Source: CAZKRU01 sp964555235 (GTDB lineage: Bacteria; Verrucomicrobiota; Verrucomicrobiia; Methylacidiphilales; CAMAQI01). From it: DNA of 29,944 nt. The notes under the pieces are model-generated. The model did not search any database. It was not told the DNA's origin and saw nothing but the letters and a program-made list of their open reading frames with translations. The stretch covers positions 1-29,944 of the forward strand of contig CAZKRU010000050.1 in the NCBI GenBank assembly GCA_964555235.1, read 5' to 3'. Numbering within the stretch: the stretch's first letter is position 1; every line of letters starts with the position of its first letter. The position numbers and the translations under genes were made by a program. Of the stretch, positions 23,085-29,861 are shown in pieces.

Positions 23085-23444
23085 ATGAGCACCTTGGGAT
23101 ATATTCTTAAAAATCCGATTGAGGCAGTAAAAGCTGTTATCCACGGATACAGGTATCCCGACGATTACACATCGACAGCCGAAGAAGAGGAAAAGAGACT
23201 AAATTCACTCAGATTGGCTATCGCCTTTTACAAGCATCAGTTCAGCCGTTTTCCCGAAAAACTAGAAGACCTATGCTTCAACAACCATGAAGACGCCTCA
23301 TGGAATGGGGTATTTATTAAGTGGCAGGGTAAGTCTACGTTTGGTGATTTGTTCGGACAGCCCTATCGTTATTCTGTGACAGAAAGTGAATTTCACCTCA
23401 GTTCACCCGGCCTTGATAACTGGAACCAGAAGAAAGAAACCTAA
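23085..23444 (+). CDS. GspG-like protein lacking the pilin N-terminus (cassette gene)
   Basis: The 119-residue product matches the C-terminal head of type II secretion major pseudopilins: 'RLNSLRLAIAFYKHQFSRFP' followed by 'EKLEDL' and, further on, 'FGDLFGQPYRYSVTESEFHL' and 'SSPGLDNW'. This is the order R/I-A-x-Y, G/R-R-F-P-x-x-L-E-D-L, W-G-x-P-Y-x-Y, S-x-G-x-D-x. The hydrophobic pilin helix and prepilin cleavage site are absent; instead the first ~38 residues are polar and acidic (DDYTSTAEEEEK). It therefore cannot be a standard secreted pseudopilin. It begins at the attI-like junction and ends in an attC, so it is a mobile cassette. The role is unknown. Confidence 0.75.
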   Translation: MSTLGYILKNPIEAVKAVIHGYRYPDDYTSTAEEEEKRLNSLRLAIAFYKHQFSRFPEKLEDLCFNNHEDASWNGVFIKWQGKSTFGDLFGQPYRYSVTESEFHLSSPGLDNWNQKKET

Positions 23445-23511
23445 CGATAAAAGGATCGCTTTGAGTGCGGCGCGAAGCGGCGCACTCAAAGCGATCCTTT
23501 TATCGTTAGGC
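23439..23511 (+). other. attC site, perfectly palindromic
   Basis: It starts ACCTAAC and ends GTTAGGC. A stem of 30 consecutive complementary bases (CCTAACGATAAAAGGATCGC... against its exact complement) closes on a GC-rich loop containing CGAAGCGG. No unpaired bases interrupt the stem, unlike typical attC sites. The left half equals that of the attC at 2161-2231. Confidence 0.88.
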
Positions 23512-23521
23512 TAATGCAGAC

Positions 23522-23974
23522 ATGGGGCGTCGCGAACTTTTAGATGTTGCCGGGGCCCTCGCCGGTTCGTTCGTCAGTCGTAACAACGACGCTAACGGCT
23601 ACTGGAGCCTGGGACTGCTCAGGTCGTACGCTGATGGCAATCACGTCGGACCTCTGCGGTTCGACATCGCGAACGGCGGCGCTGATCCCGAGAATGACTT
23701 GCTACGTCGCGTCGCGGAAGCCTACCGACGGGCCCTGGCGAAACAGTTGACGACCCGACGAATTGCCCCCGAAGTCGTCGCAAAAGCCGAGATCGTCCTC
23801 ACCTTTGACCGCGACGCGCCCAACGCTCCATCGGCGGCCACCTACGGCGCCCCGTTTTCGTGCACCGTTCGGTTGACTGATCGTCGAGACCGAGAGTTCG
23901 AGCGAACCATGATAGGTCACTGCGGCCCCCACGATCCCCGCCGCGAACTTCGGAGCTCGCGCGCCGAAGACTGA
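23522..23974 (+). CDS. GC-rich hypothetical protein (cassette gene)
   Basis: The 150-residue product is not recognised. The ATG lies ten bases after the attC core. It has no signal peptide or membrane span; the sequence is Arg- and Asp-rich with 'WSLGLLRSYADGNHVGPLRF', 'LLRRVAEAYRRALAKQLTTR' (helix) and 'FSCTVRLTDRRDREFERTM'. The last could be strands of an alpha/beta fold. GC content is clearly higher than in flanking genes, which supports recent capture from a GC-rich donor. An attC half follows the stop. No function proposed. Confidence 0.65.
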   Translation: MGRRELLDVAGALAGSFVSRNNDANGYWSLGLLRSYADGNHVGPLRFDIANGGADPENDLLRRVAEAYRRALAKQLTTRRIAPEVVAKAEIVLTFDRDAPNAPSAATYGAPFSCTVRLTDRRDREFERTMIGHCGPHDPRRELRSSRAED

Positions 23975-23994
23975 TCGCCCGCCGCGGCGAGCGC

Positions 23995-24072
23995 CGCCCA
24001 ACAAGCCGTTGAAGACAGACGGCCGCGCCTCGTCGTCACCTGCATCGCCGCCCTCTCGCCCGTGGTGAAGGG
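23995..24072 (+). other. attC left half, truncated by an element
   Basis: GCCCAACAAGCCGTTGAAG begins at about 23995, a classic attC opening, but the complementary right arm is missing; a 30-base inverted repeat element starts at 24073. GGAGCGTTAGGAC at about 24229 on the far side contains GTTAGG and might be the displaced right core. Confidence 0.6.
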
Positions 24073-24196
24073 AAAAATGTGTCATGATGTCTTTTGTGAC
24101 TTACCGTAGAGAGAAGAGTAGGTATGAGTGCCCATACGGATTGAAAGGAAGAAACAGAACGCATGAAAGTCACAAAAGACATCATGACACATTTTT
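24073..24196. mobile_element. Miniature element with perfect 30-base terminal repeats
   Basis: The left arm AAAAATGTGTCATGATGTCT (continuing TTTGTGACTT, to 24102) is exactly complementary to 24167-24196. Total length 124 bp with a 64-base middle and no coding capacity for a transposase. The perfect match of arms points to recent arrival. No clear target duplication is visible. The frames crossing it (24084-24326) are not genes. Confidence 0.75.
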
Positions 24197-24254
24197 TGCA
24201 CTTCGCATAAATGCGCCGGTGATTTGGAGCGTTAGGACCGGAGTAAGATCAACC

Positions 24255-24410
24255 CATTGGTGTCCAAAATGGAAATACCCCGTCCAAGAGAGTATCTCTT
24301 CGAGACCTTGGAGTCGTTGCGGTTAAAGTCGGTTTTACCTCAAAGTCCTCCAATTCAATCCCCTCATCACTATTTACCTCTCCAATCAGACTTTATTTTG
24401 GACAGGGATG
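24255..24410. mobile_element. Complete TGTCCAAAAT miniature element with target duplication
   Basis: The 156-bp element starts CATTGGTGTCCAAAAT and ends ATTTTGGACAGGGATG, an inverted repeat. It is flanked on both sides by AGATCAACC (24246-24254 and 24411-24419), a nine-base direct repeat consistent with target duplication. It has no coding capacity. The insertion lies two bases from the -35 box of the toxin-antitoxin promoter. Relatives are at 1-58 and 12185-12367. Confidence 0.85.
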
Positions 24411-24420
24411 AGATCAACCC

Positions 24421-24447
24421 TTGACATGTGCTATCATTGCTAGCACA
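24421..24447 (+). promoter_or_regulatory. Promoter and operator of the fitAB-type operon
   Basis: A perfect -35 hexamer TTGACA (24421-24426) is followed directly by the inverted repeat TGTGCTA-TCATTGC-TAGCACA (7-base exact arms, 24427-24447), ending eight bases before the antitoxin ATG. This is where a ribbon-helix-helix antitoxin with its toxin would bind to repress its own operon. A -10 box is not clear. Confidence 0.75.
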
Positions 24448-24455
24448 TTTATCCC

Positions 24456-24692
24456 ATGCCCCAATTACTCGTTAGAAACATCGAAAGCTCGGTCGTCAAA
24501 CGACTGCGAGAATGCGCTTCGCGCGATGGGATTTCGATGGAGGAGGAACACCGCCGGATCCTGCGAAAATCACTCCTCGGTAGTCGTCACGGCAAAAAAC
24601 TCTCTTTTTTAGACTTTCTGAAAACCATGCCTGAATTGGACGAAAAAGCCTTCCTCCGACCCAAGACCCCCTCACGCAAACTGGATCTCTGA
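24456..24692 (+). CDS. FitA/VapB-type ribbon-helix-helix antitoxin
   Basis: The 78-residue product begins 'MPQLLVRNIESSVVKRLREC', then 'ASRDGISMEEEHRRILRKSL', the FitA-like Arc/MetJ pattern: a first strand (QLLVRNI) that pairs with a second subunit in the DNA groove, followed by two helices. The C-terminal part ('FLDFLKTMPELDEKAF...') would wrap the toxin active site. Its TGA stop is followed immediately by the toxin TTG start. It is expected to neutralise the toxin and bind the inverted repeat upstream. Confidence 0.88.
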   Translation: MPQLLVRNIESSVVKRLRECASRDGISMEEEHRRILRKSLLGSRHGKKLSFLDFLKTMPELDEKAFLRPKTPSRKLDL

Positions 24693-25103
24693 TTGTCCTA
24701 CTTGATCGACACCAATATTCTTTCGGAACTTCGCAAATCTCACTGCGATCCTCAAGTGAGAGCTTGGGCAAATGAAGTTGATCCTGACGATTGCTTTATG
24801 AGCGTTCTCGCCCTTGGAGAAATTCGCCGCGGCATCGAAATGATTCTTAAGAAAGATTCAACTCAGGCAAAAGTATTCCAAAAATGGCTTCACACGCTCA
24901 CGATCACCTACGGCGATCGGATTCTCCCCATTACTACCGAAATTGCCATCAGATGGGGAGCAATGGGAGCCACACGGAATCATTCTCCCGTCGATGCACT
25001 TCTTGGCGCCACCGCCGCCGAACATGGATTAACCATGGCCACCCGCAATGTCTCTGATTTCAAAGAAATGGGAATTCGGGTTATCAATCCTTTTCAATTT
25101 TAG
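24693..25103 (+). CDS. FitB/VapC-type PIN-domain toxin
   Basis: The 136-residue product has PIN-domain nuclease motifs. These are Asp6 in 'SYLIDTNILSELRK', Glu43 in 'SVLALGEIRRGIE', the acidic residue in 'HSPVDALLGATAAEHG', and the terminal 'ATRNVSDFKEMGIRVINPF' with a further Asp. Such toxins cleave structured RNA, often tRNA, using magnesium. The start is TTG at 24693, directly abutting the antitoxin stop (no gap), implying coupled translation. All four acidic active-site positions appear intact, so the toxin is probably functional. It converges on ribE, overlapping its 3' end by four bases. Confidence 0.9.
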   Translation: MSYLIDTNILSELRKSHCDPQVRAWANEVDPDDCFMSVLALGEIRRGIEMILKKDSTQAKVFQKWLHTLTITYGDRILPITTEIAIRWGAMGATRNHSPVDALLGATAAEHGLTMATRNVSDFKEMGIRVINPFQF

Positions 25104-25693
25104 CAATCAAGGCTTCGCCCCTGAACCGCATACTTCGCAAGCAGATCATATTCAACATGAATGCCATCTCCGACGACTCGATCCCGTAAATTCGTCACTT
25201 CGCGGGTGTGGGGGATAATCCAAACCAGTACGGAATTTTCCGTAACAAGACCAACGGTCAGGCTGATTCCATCCAAGGCAATCGACCCTTTCGGCATCAC
25301 CCACCGGCGATGCTCGGGTTTCAAGGAAATTTCCAATTCGTAATCGCGGCCTTTTTGTTCCCACTTTAAAATTTTTGACGTTCCATCCAAGTGACCTGAA
25401 ACAAAATGGCCGCCCATTCGATCCATTGGTCGCAACGCGCGCTCCAAGTTCACCCGCGTCCCCGGCTTTAATTCTCCGAAACTGGTTCGTCGCTCGGTCT
25501 CCTCCAATAAATCAAATGCCAGCGTCTCTTTACCAACCTCCACCACAGTGAGACAACATCCATTCACCGCAATGCTTTCTCCCACCTGAATCGGCTCGCC
25601 CGATAAAGCACCCCTCAGCGTGAGGCGTACCGAACCGGATCGAATCTCCCGTGATTGAACTTCTCCCGTGCACTCAATAATTCCCGTAAACAT
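25100..25693 (-). CDS. ribE: Riboflavin synthase, alpha subunit
   Basis: The 197-residue product catalyses the dismutation of two 6,7-dimethyl-8-ribityllumazine to riboflavin. It starts with the invariant MFTGIIE and is made of two lumazine-binding repeats: the first with 'GESIAVNGCCLTVVEV' and the second with 'GHFVSGHLDGTSKI' and 'GSIALDGISLTVG'. The Cys-Cys in the first repeat and the GHFVSGHLDG loop are family hallmarks. Length matches the usual ~200. The gene is last in the minus-strand cluster, six bases after the Lon-domain gene. Confidence 0.95.
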   Translation of the reverse strand: MFTGIIECTGEVQSREIRSGSVRLTLRGALSGEPIQVGESIAVNGCCLTVVEVGKETLAFDLLEETERRTSFGELKPGTRVNLERALRPMDRMGGHFVSGHLDGTSKILKWEQKGRDYELEISLKPEHRRWVMPKGSIALDGISLTVGLVTENSVLVWIIPHTREVTNLRDRVVGDGIHVEYDLLAKYAVQGRSLDC

Positions 25694-25699
25694 AATCTC

Positions 25700-26302
25700 C
25701 TAATCGCCCACCAGCAGCTTGAGGTGGTGAAGCAACCGATGATATCGTTCCTTGAGACTCGTGGTTTCAAGAATGGCCTGCTTTTCCTGGGCATCCGGAA
25801 TAAATCCGTACGAAATAATATCGGCGAGCGTTTCAGGATCGTTCAAATTTTTCATAAAATCGGCCATCCACTCCGGCATCTCCGTCCCTTTGCTCTTGAT
25901 GATCTCCACGTACTCGATGGTCTTCGAAACAAGTGCATCCATCTCAACCCCTTCTTCCACTTCCGTCGGAAAAAGCTCGATCCGCGCAATATAATAGGGC
26001 TTCGTTTGCAAATACTCCGTAAAGCGAACCCGCGTCAGCCCCTGAAGCACCAGATTGGAAGTCCCATCGGCATTATCGACACAGGCTCGAATGATTCCAA
26101 TTCCCGAGACCGAGTGCGGCTTCATCGAAGGGGTCGCCAGGGAGACCGCAAAGATTCGATGATCCTCCAACGCCAATTTCAACATTTTCTGAAATCGTGG
26201 CTCGAAAATATAGAGCGGAAGCAAGACCTTCGGAAAAAGCACCACTTTCGGAAGCGCCATGATTCCCACCTCGGAAGGAAGGGAAAGAATGGGCGATCCC
26301 AT
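25700..26302 (-). CDS. Lon N-terminal (substrate-binding) domain protein
   Basis: The 200-residue product resembles the LON_substr_bdg domain on its own: 'LPKVVLFPKVLLPLYIFEPR' and 'FQKMLKLALE', then 'GIGIIRACVDNADGTSNLVLQG', 'RVRFTEYLQTKPYYIARIE' and a helical C-terminal bundle. There is no AAA+ or protease domain, and length suits the stand-alone family. Such proteins are thought to bind unfolded or specific proteins and their partner is usually unknown. It starts 23 bases after nuoG and precedes ribE by six, so it is likely cotranscribed with the nuo genes. Confidence 0.88.
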   Translation of the reverse strand: MGSPILSLPSEVGIMALPKVVLFPKVLLPLYIFEPRFQKMLKLALEDHRIFAVSLATPSMKPHSVSGIGIIRACVDNADGTSNLVLQGLTRVRFTEYLQTKPYYIARIELFPTEVEEGVEMDALVSKTIEYVEIIKSKGTEMPEWMADFMKNLNDPETLADIISYGFIPDAQEKQAILETTSLKERYHRLLHHLKLLVGD

Positions 26303-26325
26303 GAGTATCGATCCAGCTCAAACCC

Positions 26326-27999
26326 TTACAGGGCCAACGAAACGCCTTGATCGCCAATCTTCGAAAGACTCAAGTCTTTCAGTGAAGGGGTCGCATGGGT
26401 CATCGCCTTAAAAACTTCTTCAATCGAATGAATTCCATTTCCACCCCCGAGCGCTTGTTTCAGATCGATCAAGATTTCCCAATCGTCACGGGCCTGGCCC
26501 GGAGTCGTCACGGCGCGATTCAAACGCTGCAAGCGACCTTTTCCATTGATCATTGATCCCCGCTTCTCCGCAAAACTCGCCCCCGGCAAAATAAAATGAG
26601 AATTCGGAGTCGCCGTATTCGGAAGCAAGGCAACCGTCACCACAAACTCCGCTTTTGCCAACGCGCTTGAAGGAATCCCTCCATCCGCAGGATCTTCCTG
26701 CCAGACGATCATCGCTTTGATGGTGCCACTTTCCAGACCCGATCGAATCGCCGCAAGGTTGCTTCCCTCTGAACTTAATCCAAAAAGTTTTGCCCCTGCT
26801 GAATTCGGATTCAGATCCGCACTACGAAGAATCCCATCGGCTTCTCCCTGTCGAGGGACCACATCGGTAAGAACTGCGTTTCCACCCAAGGTCTTTCGCA
26901 CTTCCGCCAGCAGATAAAGCTCTTCGTTCGTCATCCGCGCCGACGCGAGAATCGCAATCTGATTCGGCTGAAACGATTTGAGGCTCGTCGCAATCTGAAG
27001 AATTGCATCCGCCCAACGCACCTTCCCGCCACGCTCTCCACCCGAGAGTGGTGCCGTCAGCCGGTTCTCCGCGTGAATCGAATGAAATCCGAGACGTCCT
27101 TGATCACACATCCAAAGCGAATTGACCGATTCGTTTTCGCGCGGAGTCAAGCGATGTACCACCGATTCACGACTTCCGATCGTGACATTACATCCCGTCG
27201 CGCAACCGGTACAAATACTCTTCGTCTCCTTCAAAAACCAGACGCGCATTTTGAATCGAAAATCCTTGCTCGTGAGCGCCCCGACCGGACAGATATCCAC
27301 CGTGTTCAGAGAATAGTCATTATCAAGCCGCTTCCCCGGATAAACCGTCAGCGTCGTATGACTTCCGCGCTGCGTAAAGCCGAGCACGTCGTCCTTCACA
27401 AATTCTTTGGAGAATCGAATACAGCGTGAGCACATAATGCAGCGCTCATCATCGAGCACGATTCGCTCGCCAATATCAACCGACTTCGGCTTCTTGACCT
27501 TCTCATCAATAAAGCGGCTGTTCGCCTGACCATACTCCACCGAAAACTCCTGGAGCTTGCACTCGCCCGCCTGATCGCAAATCGGACAATCGAGAGGATG
27601 ATTAATCAACAGAAACTCCATGACTCCCTTGCGACATTCCTGCGCCAGCGGAGAGCTCGTGCGAATTCCCATTCCTTCCGAAACCTGAGTCGCACAACCA
27701 ATCTGAGGGCGAGGCATCCAACCGATCTCCGGTTTTCCATCCGCCCCAATCACCGGTTGGCGATTGGCATCCATCTTCGGGGTCCCCATCTCAAAGAGAC
27801 ACATCCGGCAATTTCCAACCACCGAAAGCTTCGGATGATAGCAATAATGCGGAATGAATTTGCTAAATTTCTGCGAGGCCTCAATGACGTTGATCCCTTT
27901 GGGGACCTGAACCCATTCGCCATCGATTTGAACATTCACGAGCGGGGCATTCGCGGCCGGCACGTCGTGATTAAAAGGATTCGTGCAGCTACAGCTCAT
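26326..27999 (-). CDS. nuoG: NADH-quinone oxidoreductase subunit G
   Basis: The 557-residue product is a peripheral-arm subunit of respiratory complex I carrying several Fe-S clusters. N-terminal 2Fe-2S ligands appear in 'PHYCYHPKLSVVGNCRMC' and 'IGCATQ'. The His/Cys N5 motif is 'HPLDCPICDQAGECKLQ'. The N6a-type ligands are in 'CIMCSRCIRF' and 'VDICPVGAL'. An additional CxxCxxxC site is 'SICTGCATGCNV' with 'WMCDQGR'. The molybdopterin-oxidoreductase-like remainder is short, so the protein is smaller than the ~690-900 residues of many homologues. The ATG overlaps the nuoF stop (ATGA). Confidence 0.94.
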   Translation of the reverse strand: MSCSCTNPFNHDVPAANAPLVNVQIDGEWVQVPKGINVIEASQKFSKFIPHYCYHPKLSVVGNCRMCLFEMGTPKMDANRQPVIGADGKPEIGWMPRPQIGCATQVSEGMGIRTSSPLAQECRKGVMEFLLINHPLDCPICDQAGECKLQEFSVEYGQANSRFIDEKVKKPKSVDIGERIVLDDERCIMCSRCIRFSKEFVKDDVLGFTQRGSHTTLTVYPGKRLDNDYSLNTVDICPVGALTSKDFRFKMRVWFLKETKSICTGCATGCNVTIGSRESVVHRLTPRENESVNSLWMCDQGRLGFHSIHAENRLTAPLSGGERGGKVRWADAILQIATSLKSFQPNQIAILASARMTNEELYLLAEVRKTLGGNAVLTDVVPRQGEADGILRSADLNPNSAGAKLFGLSSEGSNLAAIRSGLESGTIKAMIVWQEDPADGGIPSSALAKAEFVVTVALLPNTATPNSHFILPGASFAEKRGSMINGKGRLQRLNRAVTTPGQARDDWEILIDLKQALGGGNGIHSIEEVFKAMTHATPSLKDLSLSKIGDQGVSLAL

Positions 28000-29342
28000 G
28001 AACGGCTCTCCGATTTCGCGGAAGCGGCGACCGCTTCAAATTCATCCTTGAACTTCGTGACAAAACTTTGAACCGGCCAGGCACAGGCCTCACCGAAGGC
28101 GCAGATCGTGCGACCTGCAATATTGTCAGCAACATTCTTGAGAACCCCGACATCTTCCTTCGTCGCGGTTCCCTTGGTAATTCTCGAGGAAATTTTCTTC
28201 ATCCAGAGCGATCCTTCGCGGCACGGCGTACACTGTCCGCAGGATTCATGCGCATAAAATTCCGAAATATTCGCCAGACACTCCGGCATACTTCGCGAAT
28301 CATCCATGACAATCACGCCGCCCGATCCAGCCATCGAGCCGACTGCGGCGAGCGTATCGAAATCGAGACGAATATCTTCAATTCCAATTTCAACATCTGC
28401 CATCGAGCCATCCGCCTGCTTTTCTTTAAGCTTATAACGCTCTCCCGCCTTCAGAACCTTGGCCGACGAACCACCGGGAATAATCGCCTTGAGCTTGCGC
28501 CCATTTTTGATTCCACCGCAGATGTCGTAAATCAATTCGCCCATCGTCAACGCACCGACTTCAAACTCGTAGTAGCCAGGCTTTACGACGTCTCCACTCA
28601 CACAAAGCGTTCGGGTTCCGGTATTGTTTGGACGTCCAATTTTCGCAAAAGCGGCTCCGCCCATTTCAACGATGTGCTTGATATTGCAGAGCGTCTCGAC
28701 GTTGTTGACGATCGTCGGACACATATAAAGTCCGAGAACCGCCGGGAAATATGGAGGCTTGATCCGAGGATAGGCGCGTTTTCCTTCCAGCGACTCAATG
28801 AGTCCAGTCTCTTCTCCACAGATATAAGCACCCGCACCGCGATGCACGTAGATTTCCAAATCGTAACCGGTTCCGAGAATATTCTTCCCCAAGAAATTTT
28901 TCTTACGCGCAGCGGCCAACTCCCGCTCCAAAATCTTCGCTCCTTCAGTAAATTCACCGCGAATATAGAGGTAAGCGAGTTTCACGTTATTTGCAAAACA
29001 ACTGATCACCATTCCTTCGATCAATTGATGCGGATCTTTATAGATAATCTGACGATCCTTAAAAGTCCCCGGCTCCGACTCATCCGCATTACAAATCAAA
29101 TAGACCGGCTTGGTGTTCTTCGTTGGATCAATAAAACTCCATTTGAGACCACAAGGAAATCCGGCACCCCCACGACCGCGAAGCGCCGAAGTCTTGACCT
29201 CGTTCACAATCTCCGCCGGCTTCATCTGAATCGCTTTGCGAAGCTGTTCGTAACCCCCATGCTTCAGATAACAGTCCAGGTCATTGGTATAACCGGGCGC
29301 ATCAATGTGCTTAAAAATAATTCTTCGTTCGGAGGCGGCCAT
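27996..29342 (-). CDS. nuoF: NADH-quinone oxidoreductase subunit F
   Basis: The 448-residue product is the NADH-binding flavoprotein of complex I. The NADH/FMN site shows 'ALRGRGGAGFPCGLKWSF' and 'NADESEPGTFKDR'; 'GAGAYICGEETGLIESLEG' is the second nucleotide loop. The N3 4Fe-4S cluster ligands are in 'HESCGQCTPCREG', with a fourth cysteine in 'GRTICAFGEACAWPV'. Length is typical. It overlaps nuoG by four bases and starts four bases after nuoE, indicating one translation-coupled operon. Confidence 0.97.
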   Translation of the reverse strand: MAASERRIIFKHIDAPGYTNDLDCYLKHGGYEQLRKAIQMKPAEIVNEVKTSALRGRGGAGFPCGLKWSFIDPTKNTKPVYLICNADESEPGTFKDRQIIYKDPHQLIEGMVISCFANNVKLAYLYIRGEFTEGAKILERELAAARKKNFLGKNILGTGYDLEIYVHRGAGAYICGEETGLIESLEGKRAYPRIKPPYFPAVLGLYMCPTIVNNVETLCNIKHIVEMGGAAFAKIGRPNNTGTRTLCVSGDVVKPGYYEFEVGALTMGELIYDICGGIKNGRKLKAIIPGGSSAKVLKAGERYKLKEKQADGSMADVEIGIEDIRLDFDTLAAVGSMAGSGGVIVMDDSRSMPECLANISEFYAHESCGQCTPCREGSLWMKKISSRITKGTATKEDVGVLKNVADNIAGRTICAFGEACAWPVQSFVTKFKDEFEAVAASAKSESRS

Positions 29343-29346
29343 ATGA

Positions 29347-29844
29347 TTATCCGTACTTCTTAATCAGAGGCTCCACCTTCTCCGCAGAGACCGCCTCATG
29401 GAAATCATCATTCACCATCACCACCGGCCCCGTTCCACAGGAGGCCAGACATTCCACAAATTCAATCGAGTATTTTCCGTCCGGACTCACGGCCGGACCG
29501 TGCGCATTCTCATCGGCAATCCCACAACGCTTCTTGAGATCGGCATACAATTCGTATCCCCCCGCCAGCGCGCAAGAGAGCGTGCGGCAAACCTTGAACT
29601 GAATTTTTCCCGCCGGGTGCTGACGAAACATCGGATAAAAGGTCACCAATTCAAAAACATTAATCGGCTCAATCCCGATTTTGGCAGCAATCCACTCAAC
29701 CGCCTGATCGGAAACATAACCGTGTTCTTCCTGCCAGAGATGCAGCAACGGAAGCGAAGCGCTCCGTTTCGAGACCGGATAATGCGTGACGATTTCGTCT
29801 GCTTTGGCTTCAAATGCCTTTGTGATTGTGACCTGACAGCTCAT
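29347..29844 (-). CDS. nuoE: NADH-quinone oxidoreductase subunit E
   Basis: The 165-residue product is the thioredoxin-like 2Fe-2S subunit that pairs with NuoF in the NADH dehydrogenase module. Cluster ligands are in 'KVCRTLSCALAGG' and 'VECLASCGTGPVVMVND', spaced CxxxxC...CxxxC as in the family. The N-terminal helical part has 'LPLLHLWQEEHGYVSDQAVE'. Length is standard. GGCGGAA just before the ATG is a plausible ribosome binding site. The core nuo genes usually found upstream (A-D) are not visible here. Confidence 0.96.
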   Translation of the reverse strand: MSCQVTITKAFEAKADEIVTHYPVSKRSASLPLLHLWQEEHGYVSDQAVEWIAAKIGIEPINVFELVTFYPMFRQHPAGKIQFKVCRTLSCALAGGYELYADLKKRCGIADENAHGPAVSPDGKYSIEFVECLASCGTGPVVMVNDDFHEAVSAEKVEPLIKKYG

Positions 29845-29861
29845 GCTTGATTCCGCCCTGA

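Noticed and set aside
22829..23092. Minus-strand 87-codon frame before the GspG-like cassette
   Set aside because: Crosses a miniature element and the attI-like block; the similarity to the frame near 900 is DNA-level duplication, not a gene.
24084..24326. 80-codon frame after the cassette array
   Set aside because: Runs through two miniature elements and has no protein-like character.
28068..29363. 431-codon plus-strand open frame antisense to nuoF
   Set aside because: It lies fully opposite an unmistakable nuoF; the translated sequence is Arg/Asn/Ile-rich without motifs.
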